A DNA stretch of 64,000 bases from assembly GCF_001514285.1 (NCBI RefSeq), contig NZ_KQ949023.1, positions 558,001 to 622,000 of the forward strand. Direction: 5' to 3'. The notes below the pieces were generated by a model. That model was not told where the DNA came from and did not search any database. It was given only the letters and a program-made list of their open reading frames with translations. The translations under genes and the position numbers were made by a program. Numbering within the stretch: position 1 is the stretch's first letter; each line of letters opens with the position of its first letter. Shown in pieces: positions 41,065 through 50,777 of the stretch. This stretch comes from Streptomyces sp. DSM 15324. GTDB lineage: Bacteria > Actinomycetota > Actinomycetes > Streptomycetales > Streptomycetaceae.

Positions 41065-43953
41065 ATGAGCGAGACGAACCCCGCTGCCGCCCCTGGCATG
41101 GCGGCGGATGCCGCGCCACACCGCTACACGGCGGCCATGGCCGCCGACATCGAGGCACGCTGGCAGGACTTCTGGGACGCGGAGGGCACCTACGCCGCGC
41201 CCAACCCCAAGGGCGACCTGGCCGGGGACCCCGCGGTCGTGGCCCGCCCCGAGAAGTTCATCATGGACATGTTCCCGTACCCCTCCGGTGCGGGCCTGCA
41301 CGTCGGCCACCCCCTGGGCTACATCGCGACCGACGTCTTCGCGCGCTTCCAGCGCATGACCGGCCACAACGTCCTGCACACCCTGGGCTTCGACGCCTTC
41401 GGCCTGCCCGCCGAGCAGCACGCCGTGCAGACCGGCGAGCACCCCCGGGTCACCACCGAGGCCGCCATCTCCAACATGAAGTCCCAGCTGCGCCGGCTGG
41501 GCCTGGGCCACGACAAGCGCCGGTCGTTCGCCACGATCGACCCGGACTACTACAAGTGGACCCAGTGGATCTTCCTGCAGATCTTCAACTCCTGGTACGA
41601 CGACGAGGCGGCCAAGGCCCGCCCCATCGCCGAGCTGATCGCCCAGTTCGAGTCCGGTGAGCGCGGCGTCCCGGGCGACACGCGCGCGTGGAACGAACTG
41701 ACCGCCAGCGAGCGCGCCGAGGTCCTGGGCGGCTTCCGCCTGGCCTACGCCTCCGACGCGCCGGTCAACTGGTGCCCCGGCCTGGGCACCGTCCTGGCCA
41801 ACGAGGAGGTCACCGCCGACGGCCGCTCCGAGCGCGGCAACTTCCCCGTCTTCAAGGCCAAGCTGCGCCAGTGGAACATGCGGATCACGGCGTACGCCGA
41901 CCGCCTGCTCGACGACCTGGACGCGCTGGACTGGCCCGAGGCCATCAAGCTGCAACAGCGCAACTGGATCGGCCGCTCCGAGGGCGCCCGCGTCGACTTC
42001 CCCATCGACGGCGAGCACATCACGGTCTTCACCACCCGCCCCGACACCCTGTTCGGCGCGAGCTACATGGTCCTGGCGCCCGAGCACCCGCTGGTCGACA
42101 CCTTCGTCCCGGCCGCCTGGCCCGAGGGCACCCGCCCCGTGTGGACCGGCGGGCACGCGAGCCCCGCCGAGGCCGTCGCCGCCTACCGCGCCCAGGCCGG
42201 CTCCAAGTCCGACGTCGAGCGGCAGGCCGAGGCCAAGGACAAGACCGGCGTCTTCACCGGCGCCTACGCGACCAACCCGGTCAACGGCGAGCGGATCCCC
42301 GTCTTCATCGCCGACTACGTCCTGATGGGCTACGGCACCGGCGCGATCATGGCCGTCCCGGCCGGCGACCAGCGCGACTTCGAGTTCGCGCGCGCCTTCG
42401 AGCTGCCGATCGTCTGCATCGTCGAGCCGACCGACGGCCGCGGCACCGACACCGCCACCTGGGAGACCGCCTTCACGTCCTACGACGCGAAGATCATCAA
42501 CTCGTCCAACGACGACATCTCCCTGGACGGCCTGCCCGTCGCCGAGGCCAAGGCCCGCGTCACCGAGTGGCTGGCCCGCAAGGGCATCGGCCAGGGCACG
42601 GTCAACTTCCGGCTGCGCGACTGGCTGTTCAGCCGCCAGCGCTACTGGGGCGAGCCCTTCCCGATCGTCTACGACGAGGACGGCGTCGCCCACGCCCTGC
42701 CCGAGTCGATGCTGCCGCTGGAGCTGCCGGAGGTCGAGGACTACTCGCCCCGCACCTTCGACCCGGACGACGCGGACACCTCCCCGGAGACCCCGCTCTC
42801 CCGCAACGAGGACTGGGTCAGCGTCACCCTGGACCTGGGCGACGGCCGCGGCCCGCGCCCGTACCGCCGCGAGACCAACACCATGCCCAACTGGGCCGGT
42901 TCCTGCTGGTACGAACTGCGCTACCTGGACCCGCACAACAGCGAGCGGCTGGTCGACCCCGAGATCGAGCGCTACTGGATGGGCCCGCGCGAGGGCCGTC
43001 CGCACGGCGGCGTCGACCTGTACGTCGGCGGTGCCGAGCACGCCGTGCTGCACCTGCTGTACGCCCGCTTCTGGTCCAAGGTCCTGTTCGACCTGGGGCA
43101 CGTCTCGTCCGCCGAGCCGTTCCACAAGCTGTTCAACCAGGGCATGATCCAGGCCTACGTCTACCGCGACAGCCGTGGCTTCCCGGTGCCGGCCGCCGAG
43201 ATCGAGGAGCGCGACGGCGGTTACTTCTACGCGGGCGAGCCGGTCAAGCGCGAGCTGGGCAAGATGGGCAAGTCCCTGAAGAACTCGGTCACCCCGGAGA
43301 CGATCTGCGCCGAGTACGGCGCCGACACCCTGCGGCTGTACGAGATGGCCATGGGCCCGCTGGACGTCTCCCGCCCGTGGGACACCCGCGCGGTGGTCGG
43401 CCAGTACCGGCTGCTGCAGCGCCTGTGGCGCAACATCGTCGACGAGACCACCGGCGAGGTCACCGTCGTCGACGCCGAGCCCGACGAGCCCACCCTGCGC
43501 GCGCTGCACAAGGCCGTCGACGGCGTGCGCCAGGACCTGGAGGGCCTGCGCTTCAACACCGCCATCGCCAAGATCACCGAGCTGAACAACCACCTCACCA
43601 AGGCGGGCGGGGCGCTGCCGCGCAGCGTCGCCGAGGCCCTGGTGCTGCTGATCGCCCCGCTGGCCCCGCACATCGCCGAGGAGCTGTGGCGCAGGCTGGG
43701 CCACACCGACTCGGTCGTCCACCAGGACCTGCCCGTCGCCGACCCGGCCTACGTCGTGGACGAGAGCGTCACCTGCGTCGTCCAGATCAAGGGCAAGGTC
43801 AAGGCCCGTCTGGAGGTGTCCCCGGCCATCTCCGACGAGGAGCTGGAGAAGGTCGCCCTGGCCGACGAGAACGTCGTCAAGGCGCTGGACGGGGCGGGGA
43901 TCCGCAAGGTGATCGTGCGGGCGCCGAAGCTGGTGAACATCGTTCCGGCGTGA
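41065..43953 (+). CDS. leuS: Leucyl-tRNA synthetase
   Basis: LeuS charges tRNA-Leu in the cytosol. The 962-residue class I synthetase has the HIGH-like motif [17 protein letters not shown] near residue 73, an editing domain ([20 protein letters not shown], then [16 protein letters not shown]), the KMSKS-like [12 protein letters not shown] near 735, and a C-terminal tRNA-binding part ending [16 protein letters not shown] 41065 follows TTGAGGATC. An in-frame extension upstream covers the attenuator and is not coding. Control by leucine supply through the leader peptide is strongly suggested. A terminator follows at 44.0 kb. Confidence 0.98.
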   Translation: MSETNPAAAPGMAADAAPHRYTAAMAADIEARWQDFWDAEGTYAAPNPKGDLAGDPAVVARPEKFIMDMFPYPSGAGLHVGHPLGYIATDVFARFQRMTGHNVLHTLGFDAFGLPAEQHAVQTGEHPRVTTEAAISNMKSQLRRLGLGHDKRRSFATIDPDYYKWTQWIFLQIFNSWYDDEAAKARPIAELIAQFESGERGVPGDTRAWNELTASERAEVLGGFRLAYASDAPVNWCPGLGTVLANEEVTADGRSERGNFPVFKAKLRQWNMRITAYADRLLDDLDALDWPEAIKLQQRNWIGRSEGARVDFPIDGEHITVFTTRPDTLFGASYMVLAPEHPLVDTFVPAAWPEGTRPVWTGGHASPAEAVAAYRAQAGSKSDVERQAEAKDKTGVFTGAYATNPVNGERIPVFIADYVLMGYGTGAIMAVPAGDQRDFEFARAFELPIVCIVEPTDGRGTDTATWETAFTSYDAKIINSSNDDISLDGLPVAEAKARVTEWLARKGIGQGTVNFRLRDWLFSRQRYWGEPFPIVYDEDGVAHALPESMLPLELPEVEDYSPRTFDPDDADTSPETPLSRNEDWVSVTLDLGDGRGPRPYRRETNTMPNWAGSCWYELRYLDPHNSERLVDPEIERYWMGPREGRPHGGVDLYVGGAEHAVLHLLYARFWSKVLFDLGHVSSAEPFHKLFNQGMIQAYVYRDSRGFPVPAAEIEERDGGYFYAGEPVKRELGKMGKSLKNSVTPETICAEYGADTLRLYEMAMGPLDVSRPWDTRAVVGQYRLLQRLWRNIVDETTGEVTVVDAEPDEPTLRALHKAVDGVRQDLEGLRFNTAIAKITELNNHLTKAGGALPRSVAEALVLLIAPLAPHIAEELWRRLGHTDSVVHQDLPVADPAYVVDESVTCVVQIKGKVKARLEVSPAISDEELEKVALADENVVKALDGAGIRKVIVRAPKLVNIVPA

Positions 43954-43998
43954 GCCGCCGGCCCACCGGGTGATCGTCGTCCCCTAGGGGACGGGTGC

Positions 43999-44037
43999 GG
44001 GCAGGTTCGGGGTTCCGTCGGAACTCCGGGCCTGCCC
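43999..44037 (+). terminator. Terminator after leuS
   Basis: GGGCAGG (43999-44005) pairs with CCTGCCC (44031-44037) around an inner nearly perfect stem of CGGGGTTCC with GGAACTCCG. CTCGTTT follows. Confidence 0.72.
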
Positions 44038-44109
44038 GTCTCGTTTACCGTTTGTTGGGGGAGGCATCCGATGACGGATGTCGATCGCCGATCGCCGTAG
44101 GAGGAGTTC

Positions 44110-44853
44110 GTGGAAGCAGTGATCGCAGTCATCGCCCTGCTCTTCGTGCTGCTCACGGTGCTCGGCGTCTATGCGACGGTGAAGGCGGTCGGCGCCGCCA
44201 AGCGCGGGGTGGACCGCACCATCGACCAGGCCCGGCGCACGGTCGAGGACCACACCCTGCGGGCCAAGTCCTTCGCCCAGCTCGGACCGGTCGGTGAGAT
44301 CGCCCAGCTCCGGCTCAAGCTGCGCACCTCGATGCGGGCCACCCAGGACGCGCTGCGTGCGGGCGTGGCGGAGGACGAGTCCCTCAGGGAGTCCCTCGGC
44401 CTGTTCCAGCGACTCAGCGCCCACGGCCATGAACTCGACGGCGAACTCAAGCGGCTGGAGTCCGAGCCCGACCGGGCCAGGCTCGCCGAGCGGCTGCCGC
44501 AGCTGCGCGAGCGCACCGAGCGCGTCATCGGCTCGGCGGACTCCCTGCGCTGGGCCGCCCGCGACCGCGCCGGCCGCTTCGCCGACGACGATCTGGACCA
44601 CCTCAGCGCCCAGATCGACGTCGAGACCGGCGCCCTGCGGCACTGGACCACCGACGACACCTCGCAGACCCCACAGACCCCACAGACCCCACAGACCCCA
44701 CAGACCCCGCGGACCTCGCGGCCGCAGACGGGACCCCGGACCGAGGGTGCGCCCGCCGCGCAGGAGCCCGCCCGGCCCGCGATCGACCCGACGGCGCCGC
44801 GGCCCACCTACCCCTGGCAGAAGAAGCCTCGCCCGGAGACGTCCGGTATGTGA
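44110..44853 (+). CDS. N-terminally membrane-anchored coiled-coil protein
   Basis: The 247-residue protein has one N-terminal membrane helix (AVIAVIALLFVLLTVLGVYA) followed by about 150 charged helical residues that look like a coiled coil (for example LFQRLSAHGHELDGELKRLE). A disordered tail then contains five QTP repeats and many Pro residues. No enzyme motif is seen. GTG 44110 follows AGGAG. It may be a cytoplasmic scaffold anchored to the membrane (inference). It lies alone between leuS and degV. Confidence 0.75.
   Translation: MEAVIAVIALLFVLLTVLGVYATVKAVGAAKRGVDRTIDQARRTVEDHTLRAKSFAQLGPVGEIAQLRLKLRTSMRATQDALRAGVAEDESLRESLGLFQRLSAHGHELDGELKRLESEPDRARLAERLPQLRERTERVIGSADSLRWAARDRAGRFADDDLDHLSAQIDVETGALRHWTTDDTSQTPQTPQTPQTPQTPRTSRPQTGPRTEGAPAAQEPARPAIDPTAPRPTYPWQKKPRPETSGM
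44665..44709 (+). repeat. 9-bp minisatellite (CAGACCCCA) in a coding tail
   Basis: Four identical copies of CAGACCCCA and one with a last-base change lie head to tail and encode Gln-Thr-Pro repeats. Unit length is a multiple of three, so copy number can vary without a frameshift. Confidence 0.9.
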
Positions 44854-44923
44854 TCCCTACCGGATTCGGTCAAGGCCTGTCCAGGCGAGAGGGGCCGGGC
44901 TGCCGTCCACGCGCTACGCCAGG

Positions 44924-44929
44924 TAACCT
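44924..44929 (+). promoter_or_regulatory. Probable -10 element of the DegV gene
   Basis: TAACCT ends seven bases before ATG 44937, consistent with a leaderless or nearly leaderless transcript. Confidence 0.4.
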
Positions 44930-44936
44930 CCAGCTC

Positions 44937-45782
44937 ATGTCCCGCCATGTCGCGATCGTCACGGATTCAACGGCCTACCTGCCGCAGGGGACGATGGAGC
45001 GCCACGGCATCACCGCGGTGCCCCTGACCGTAGTCCTCGGCGGCGAGGCCCTGGAAGAGGGCACCGAGATCTCGACGCGCTCCCTGGCCCAGGCACTGCA
45101 GAAGCGACGCCCCGTCACCACCTCGCGCCCCAGCCCCCGGCTCTTCGCCGAGACCTACCGCAGGGCCGCCGAGGCCGGCGCCACCGGCATCGTCTCCCTG
45201 CACCTGTCCGCCGAACTCTCCGGCACCTACGACGCGGCGGTGGTCGCGGCACGGGAAGCGCCGGTGCCGGTGCGGGTGGTGGACACCGGCATGGTGGCCA
45301 TGGCCCTCGGCTTCTGCGCGCTGGCCGCGGCCGAGGTCGCCGAAACGGGCGGCACCGTGGACGAGGCGGTCGCCGCCGCCGAGAAACGGGCCGACGGCAC
45401 CGCCGCCTACTTCTACGTCGACACCCTCGACTATCTGCGCCGCGGTGGCCGAATCGGCGCCGCCCAGGCCCTGTTGGGCTCCGCCCTCGCGGTGAAGCCG
45501 CTGCTCCAGCTGGACGCGGGCCGCATCGACCTCCTGGAGAAGGTGCGTACGGCGTCCAGGGCCATCGCCCGGCTGGAGGAGCTGGGCGCCGACCGTGCGG
45601 GCAGCGCCCGGGTCGACATCGCCGTGCACCATCTCGCCGCTCCCGAACGGGCGTCGGCGCTGGCGGACCGGCTGCGGGCCCGGGTGCCCGGCGTGGCGGA
45701 CCTCCATGTGAGCGAGATCGGGGCGGTGATCGGGGCGCACACCGGGCCCGGGTTGCTGGCGGTTGTGGTCTCACCGCGGTAG
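44937..45782 (+). CDS. DegV family fatty-acid-binding protein
   Basis: The 281-residue DegV/FakB-like protein has the family landmarks VAIVTDSTAYLPQ, TSRPSPRLFAE, IVSLHLSAELSGTYDAA, VRVVDTGMVAMALG, VDTLDYLRRGGRIG and a C-terminal IGAVIGAHTGPGLL. FakB proteins bind a fatty acid and present it to the FakA kinase, but no kinase gene is adjacent. Length is normal. ATG 44937 is placed by the promoter spacing. A 130-bp gap with no gene separates it from comEA. Confidence 0.93.
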   Translation: MSRHVAIVTDSTAYLPQGTMERHGITAVPLTVVLGGEALEEGTEISTRSLAQALQKRRPVTTSRPSPRLFAETYRRAAEAGATGIVSLHLSAELSGTYDAAVVAAREAPVPVRVVDTGMVAMALGFCALAAAEVAETGGTVDEAVAAAEKRADGTAAYFYVDTLDYLRRGGRIGAAQALLGSALAVKPLLQLDAGRIDLLEKVRTASRAIARLEELGADRAGSARVDIAVHHLAAPERASALADRLRARVPGVADLHVSEIGAVIGAHTGPGLLAVVVSPR

Positions 45783-45914
45783 AACGCGGCGGAGGGGGCC
45801 GCGGAGGCGCTTCTCCTCACCCGTGCGGGTGGTGAAGTTATCCACAACTGGCCAGTGATCCCCGGAAATTGAGCAAGATCATCGCGATCCGGTGAGGTGT
45901 CAGATCCTCGGGGC

Positions 45915-46841
45915 ATGGCACTTCGATCACGCTCGACCACCCGCCCACGCGCCCGGCACGCCACCAGCGGCCCCGGCCGGGCGCCCGGCTCCGACGGCCG
46001 CACGCGGCAGTCCTCGGCGGAGGAACTGCGCCGCCGGGCAGAGGTGTTGTTCGCGGCACGCGGCGATGAAGGGGAACGGCACGAAGAGGACGTTGTCGGT
46101 CTCGGTCTTGGTGTGGGTGTCGGTGAGGTACGGGAAGGACCACCCGACGAGGCGCAACCGTCGGCGCTCGACACGGGTCGGGCGAACGGCCGACGGGAGC
46201 GGCTCGCGTCGGCCCTGCGGGAGCGGATGCCGGTGTGGGTGCAGACGCGCTGCGGGATGGAACGCGGCAGCGCACTCGCGCTGACGGTGGTCCTGGTCGT
46301 CGCCGTCGGCTTCGCCGCGCACCACTTCTGGACGGGGCGCGCCGAGCCGGTCCGTCCCCCGGAGGTGGTGCGGGCGGCGGCCGAGGCATCCCCCACGGAA
46401 ACGCCCGGGGCCGAGATCGTGGTGGACGTCAGCGGCAAGGTCCGCAAGCCGGGCATCCACCGTCTTCCGGCCGGTTCCCGGCTCGTCGACGCGCTGAGCG
46501 CGGCCGGCGGGGTGCGGCCGGGGACCAGCACCGAGGGCCTCAACCGGGCACGGTTCCTGGTGGACGGCGAGCAGGTGGTCGTCGGCGGACCCGCCCCACC
46601 GGAGCCCGCGACAGCGCCGGGACCCGGCGCGGCGCCGGGCGCGCCTTCGGCCCCCGTCTCCCTCAACACGGCCACCGTCGAGCAACTCGACACCCTCCCG
46701 GGCGTCGGCCCCGTCCTGGCGCAGCACATCGTGGACCACCGCACCCGCAACGGCGGCTTCCGTTCCGTGGACGAACTGCGCGAGGTCGACGGCATCGGCG
46801 AGCGCCGCTACGCCGATCTGCGCCCCCTGGTCCGGCCATGA
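45915..46841 (+). CDS. comEA: ComEA-like DNA-binding protein
   Basis: The 308-residue protein has a long Arg-rich N-terminal cytoplasmic part and one membrane helix (ALALTVVLVVAVGFAAHHFW, near residue 115). An SLBB domain follows (IVVDVSGKVRKPGIHRLPAG), then a Pro-rich linker and a C-terminal helix-hairpin-helix pair (VSLNTATVEQLDTLPGVGPV, then VDGIGERRYADLRPL). ComEA binds incoming DNA outside the membrane in competent bacteria. Its TGA overlaps the comEC ATG (ATGA). GTG 45897 is an alternative start. Transformation competence is not known for Streptomyces, so the real role is open. Confidence 0.92.
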   Translation: MALRSRSTTRPRARHATSGPGRAPGSDGRTRQSSAEELRRRAEVLFAARGDEGERHEEDVVGLGLGVGVGEVREGPPDEAQPSALDTGRANGRRERLASALRERMPVWVQTRCGMERGSALALTVVLVVAVGFAAHHFWTGRAEPVRPPEVVRAAAEASPTETPGAEIVVDVSGKVRKPGIHRLPAGSRLVDALSAAGGVRPGTSTEGLNRARFLVDGEQVVVGGPAPPEPATAPGPGAAPGAPSAPVSLNTATVEQLDTLPGVGPVLAQHIVDHRTRNGGFRSVDELREVDGIGERRYADLRPLVRP

Positions 46842-49783
46842 GCCCGAGCGAGAAGCCGGAGCCATGTCCGCCGGGCCGGGGAGGGCACGGCGGCACGCGC
46901 CCTGGCGGCACGCGGCCGTCCGTCACGCGGCTTGGCGGCGTCCGGCCTCCGGGTGGGGTTCGGTCCGGTGGGGTGCGGTCCGATTGTGCTCGGCGTGGCG
47001 GTGCGGGGCCCGACGCGGCGCGGCTCGGCGGCGTCCGGTCAGGGTCTGATGGCGTTCGGCCCGACGGTGCTCGGCTCGGCGGCGTCCGGCCGGGTGGGGT
47101 GCGGTCCGGTGGGGTGCGGTCCGATTGTGCTCGGCCTGGCGGTGCGTCGCCCGACGCGGCGCGGGGCGGCGGGGTCGGGGCCGACCAGCCACGCCTCGGC
47201 CAGCCACGCCTCGGCCAGCCACGCCTCGGCCAGCCACGCCTCGGCCAGCCAGGCTCCGGCCAGTCACGCCCCGACCCCGCGCGGCCCGCAGACACCCCTG
47301 CCGCCCGTCCTCGCCGCCGGATCCACGTCGAGTCAGGGAAGCGGCTGGGTGACGCGCATCCGCGGCAGGAGGGGCCGGTCGATCTGCGGCTGGTGCCGCC
47401 CGCGTCGGCGGCCTGGGCCACGGCGGCGCTCACCCTGGACGCGGCGCCGGGGATCGTGGTGGGACTCGCGCTCTGCTGTCTGGCGGGGGCGGTCGTGCTG
47501 CTGGCGGCGCGGGGTCCCGGCCGCGGCCGGGCGAGGTTCACCGTGGCCGCCTCGCTGCTCTGCGCCGCCGCGGCGGCGGCCTCGGCCGGACTGCACGGCG
47601 CCGATCTACGGCGGGGCCCGGTGCCGGAGCTGGCGGACAGGCAAGCGACGGTGACCGCCGAGCTCGAACTGACCTCCGATCCACGGCTCACCCGGCCCCG
47701 GATCAGCGGGGACCACGCGGTCCCGGACTCCGTCCTGATCGGCGCGGAGGTCCGCAGGATCGAGGGGCCCGAAGGGGAGGCGGCCGCGACACGGACACCG
47801 GTGCTGATGCTGGTGGACGCGCGGGCGGCCGGACGGGCGACGGCCAGGCACTCCCCGTGGCTGCGGCTGCTGCCGTCCACCCGGGTACGGGTGCGGGGGC
47901 GGCTCGCTCCACCGCTGACGGTGGGGGACCGGATCGCGGCGGTGCTGCGGGTGCGCAGCCCCCGCATGCCACAGGTCGTGCGGGAGCCGTCGGCGGTCCA
48001 GCGGACGGCCGGCCGGCTGCGGGCGGGGCTGCGGGAGGCCACCGACGGACTCCCGGCGGACGCCCGGGCGCTCCTGCCCGGGCTCGTCGTCGGGGACACC
48101 GCGCGGATCACGCCCGAACTGGACGAGGCCTTCAAGGAGACCGACCTCGCCCATACGCTCGCCGTGTCCGGCAGCAACCTCACGATCGTCCTCGCCCTGC
48201 TCCTCGGCCCGCCCGGACTGGCCCAGCGGGTCGAACGCCGTGGTCTGGCGCCCCGCCTCGGCATCCCCCTGCGGGCCACCGCGCTGCTCGGCGGGGCGCT
48301 CACGCTCGCCTTCGTCGTGGTGTGCCGGCCCGACCCGAGTGTGCTGCGGGCCGCGGCCTGCGGAGCGGTGGTGCTCCTCGCCCTCGCCACCGGCCGCCGC
48401 AGATCCCTGGTCCCGGCGCTCGCGACGGCGGTCCTGCTGCTGGTCCTGTACGACCCCTGGCTGGCCCGGAGCTACGGCTTCCTGCTGTCGGTGCTCGCCA
48501 CGGGCGCGCTGCTGACGCTGGCGCCGCGCTGGAGCGCCGCGTTGCGCGGGCGCGGGGTGCCGCCGCGGCTCGCCGAGGCGCTCGCGGCGGCGGGGGCGGC
48601 GCAGGCCCTGTGCGCACCGGTCGTCGCGATGCTGTCGGCGCGGGTGAGCCTGGTGGCGGTGCCGTGCAACCTCCTCGTGGAGTTCGCTGTGGCGCCCGCG
48701 ACCGTCCTGGGCTTCGCCGCGCTGGCGACGGCACCGGTGGCCATGCCGGTGGCCGAGGCGCTGGCCTGGTGCGCGAGTTGGCCGGCCGGCTGGATCGCGT
48801 GGATCGCGCGGGCCGGGGCGGCGCTGCCCGGCGGGGGAGTGGACTGGCCCGGCAGCTGGGCCGGGGCGCTGCTGCTCGCCCTCGTCACGGCGATGGTGCT
48901 GCGGCTCGGCGGACGGCTGCCGGGCCGGCCGTGGCTGTGCGCGGTCTGCGGGTTGCTGTTCCTGCTGGCCGTGGTGCGGCCGCCGCCGCTCACCCGGGTG
49001 CTCACGGGCTGGCCCCCGCCGGGCTGGCGGCTGGCGATGTGCGACGTGGGACAGGGCGACGCGACGGTCCTGGCGGCGGGGGCGGGCACGGCGGTGGTGG
49101 TGGACGCCGGACCGGACCCGGAGCCCGTCGACCGGTGTCTGCGCACCCTCGGCGTCACCCGGGTGCCGCTCGTGGTGCTCACCCACTTCCACGCCGATCA
49201 TGTGGCCGGACTGCCCGGGGTGCTGCGCGGACGGGAGGTGGGGGCGATCGAGACGACGGGGTTCGAGGAGCCCCCGGAACAGGTGGAGTTCGTACGGAAG
49301 CAGGCGCGGGCACGGCACGTTCCGGTGCTGCGGGCCCTGGCGGGGGAGCGGCGGCGGGCCGGGCCGCTCGACTGGGAGGTGCTGTGGCCGCCCCCGCGTC
49401 CGGCGCCGGAACCGGACGGGCCGAACGACGCGAGCGTGACCCTGCTCGTACGGTCGGGCGGGCTGCGGATGCTGCTGCTCGGCGATCTCGAACCCCCGGC
49501 CCAGCGGGCGCTGTTGCGGTCGCCGGCGGGCGGGTCGCTGCGGCGGGTGGACGTGCTCAAGGTGGCCCATCACGGCTCGGCCTACCAGGATCCGGACCTG
49601 ATACGGGCGGTGGCGCCGAAGCTGGCGTTGATCTCCGCCGGGGCGGACAACCCCTACGGCCACCCTGCCCCGAGCACGGTCGCGGCGCTGAAGGCGGGAG
49701 GTGCCATGGTGCTCCGGACGGACCGGGACGGGGCGCTGGCGGTCGCGGGTACGGACGGGGCGCTGCGGGTCGCGCGAGACTGA
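46838..49783 (+). CDS. comEC: ComEC/Rec2 family membrane DNA channel
   Basis: The protein has a DUF4131-like N-terminal part, the ComEC membrane domain with many helices (LAHTLAVSGSNLTIVLALL marks the competence core), and a C-terminal metallo-beta-lactamase-like domain (CDVGQGDATVLAAG, LTHFHADHVAGLPG, LKVAHHGSAYQDPDL). It is expected to move single-stranded DNA across the membrane. With the ATGA start at 46838 it would be 981 residues. The first 165 are low-complexity Gly/Val/Arg/Ser repeats that are foreign to the family, so the true start may lie near 47.3 kb. Coupling to comEA argues for the early start. Confidence 0.9.
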   Translation: MSPSEKPEPCPPGRGGHGGTRPGGTRPSVTRLGGVRPPGGVRSGGVRSDCARRGGAGPDAARLGGVRSGSDGVRPDGARLGGVRPGGVRSGGVRSDCARPGGASPDAARGGGVGADQPRLGQPRLGQPRLGQPRLGQPGSGQSRPDPARPADTPAARPRRRIHVESGKRLGDAHPRQEGPVDLRLVPPASAAWATAALTLDAAPGIVVGLALCCLAGAVVLLAARGPGRGRARFTVAASLLCAAAAAASAGLHGADLRRGPVPELADRQATVTAELELTSDPRLTRPRISGDHAVPDSVLIGAEVRRIEGPEGEAAATRTPVLMLVDARAAGRATARHSPWLRLLPSTRVRVRGRLAPPLTVGDRIAAVLRVRSPRMPQVVREPSAVQRTAGRLRAGLREATDGLPADARALLPGLVVGDTARITPELDEAFKETDLAHTLAVSGSNLTIVLALLLGPPGLAQRVERRGLAPRLGIPLRATALLGGALTLAFVVVCRPDPSVLRAAACGAVVLLALATGRRRSLVPALATAVLLLVLYDPWLARSYGFLLSVLATGALLTLAPRWSAALRGRGVPPRLAEALAAAGAAQALCAPVVAMLSARVSLVAVPCNLLVEFAVAPATVLGFAALATAPVAMPVAEALAWCASWPAGWIAWIARAGAALPGGGVDWPGSWAGALLLALVTAMVLRLGGRLPGRPWLCAVCGLLFLLAVVRPPPLTRVLTGWPPPGWRLAMCDVGQGDATVLAAGAGTAVVVDAGPDPEPVDRCLRTLGVTRVPLVVLTHFHADHVAGLPGVLRGREVGAIETTGFEEPPEQVEFVRKQARARHVPVLRALAGERRRAGPLDWEVLWPPPRPAPEPDGPNDASVTLLVRSGGLRMLLLGDLEPPAQRALLRSPAGGSLRRVDVLKVAHHGSAYQDPDLIRAVAPKLALISAGADNPYGHPAPSTVAALKAGGAMVLRTDRDGALAVAGTDGALRVARD
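46961..47164 (+). repeat. Duplicated 63-bp segments near the comEC start
   Basis: Bases 46961-47023 and 47102-47164 agree at 60 of 63 positions with an offset of 141 bp (47 codons). Shorter GGTGTCCGG-like units fill the gap. All of it lies in the low-complexity N-terminal part of comEC. Confidence 0.85.
47186..47275 (+). repeat. 15-bp tandem repeat in the comEC N-terminal region
   Basis: The unit CAGCCACGCCTCGGC occurs four times perfectly (47186-47245) and twice in degenerate form. In the comEC frame it encodes repeats of QPRLG. There are no spacers, so it is not a CRISPR array. Confidence 0.92.
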
Positions 49784-49787
49784 GGGC

Positions 49788-50690
49788 ATGGATGACGCTC
49801 ACCTGGATGCCGCGCACCCGGACGCCGCTCCCGTCGACGCCCGGCTGGTCGACGCCTCGCTGGTCGACGCCTATCTGCGCCGCCTCGGGACCGCCCGCCC
49901 GCCCCGGCCCACCGCCGCCGCCCTGGCCGAACTGCACCTGAACCACCTGCTGGCCGTGCCCTTCGAGAACCTCTCGGTGCACCTCGGCGAGCGGATCGTG
50001 CTGGAGGAGAGGCGGCTGGTCGAGAAGGTCGTGCAGGAGCGCAGGGGAGGGTTCTGTTACGAGCTGAACGGCGCGTTCGGGACACTGCTGGCGGCGCTCG
50101 GGTTCGAGGTCACCTTCCTGGCGGCCCGGGTGTTCGGGGCACCGGGGCGGCTCGGGATCCCCTACGACCACATGGCGCTCCGGGTGGGGACGGCGGACGG
50201 CGGGACCTGGCTGGCGGACGTGGGCTTCGGGGCGCACAGCCATCTCCCGCTCCGCTGGGCGGACCGGGGCGAGCAGCAGGACCCCGGTGGGGTGTTCCGG
50301 ATCGACGAGGTCGAGGCCGAGCGCCCGGCCGGCGGCAGGGGCACGGGAACGGGCGCGGGAGATCTGGACGTCGTCCGGGACGGCTCGCCGCAGTACCGGC
50401 TGGAGGTCAGGCCGAGGGCGCTCGGGGACTTCGTGGCCGGGGCCTGGTGGCACAGCACCTCGCCGGAGTCGCATTTCACGCGGTCGCTGGTGTGTTCGCG
50501 GGTGACGCAGGACGGGGGGAGGATCACGCTCAGCGGGCGGCGGTTGAAGGTGACCGGGCCCGAAGGCAGGAGCGAGGAGAGGGAGTTGGTGTCGGACGAG
50601 GAGGTGCTCGGGGTGTACCGGGAGCGGTTCGGGATCGTGCTGGAGCGGGTGCCGGAGGTGAGGACGGCGCAAGTGGGCCCGCAGGGGTAA
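49788..50690 (+). CDS. nat: Arylamine N-acetyltransferase
   Basis: The 300-residue protein belongs to the NAT family, which moves an acetyl group from acetyl-CoA to arylamines through a Cys-His-Asp triad. These are seen as Cys in RRGGFCYELN, His in PYDHMALRV and Asp in LADVGFGAHS. The start VPFENLSVHLG region is typical. An insertion rich in Gly/Glu around residues 180-200 is longer than usual. ATG 49788 lies five bases after the comEC stop, so the genes may share a transcript. Confidence 0.93.
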   Translation: MDDAHLDAAHPDAAPVDARLVDASLVDAYLRRLGTARPPRPTAAALAELHLNHLLAVPFENLSVHLGERIVLEERRLVEKVVQERRGGFCYELNGAFGTLLAALGFEVTFLAARVFGAPGRLGIPYDHMALRVGTADGGTWLADVGFGAHSHLPLRWADRGEQQDPGGVFRIDEVEAERPAGGRGTGTGAGDLDVVRDGSPQYRLEVRPRALGDFVAGAWWHSTSPESHFTRSLVCSRVTQDGGRITLSGRRLKVTGPEGRSEERELVSDEEVLGVYRERFGIVLERVPEVRTAQVGPQG

Positions 50691-50777
50691 TTGGGATCGT
50701 GTTGCCTCGAAAGCCGCATCGGTGATCGAATGGTTCTTCGGCAACAAGTGGAGTCAAGTCGCGCAGGGGTGGCGTTG

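Noticed and set aside
46235..46837. comEC starting inside comEA
   Set aside because: The frame is open further upstream but overlaps the well-supported comEA frame. ATG 46838 overlaps the comEA stop by ATGA and is the natural start, or else the start lies later.
47186..47275. Possible CRISPR array
   Set aside because: The repeats are 15 bp, directly adjacent and without spacers, and no cas gene is present.
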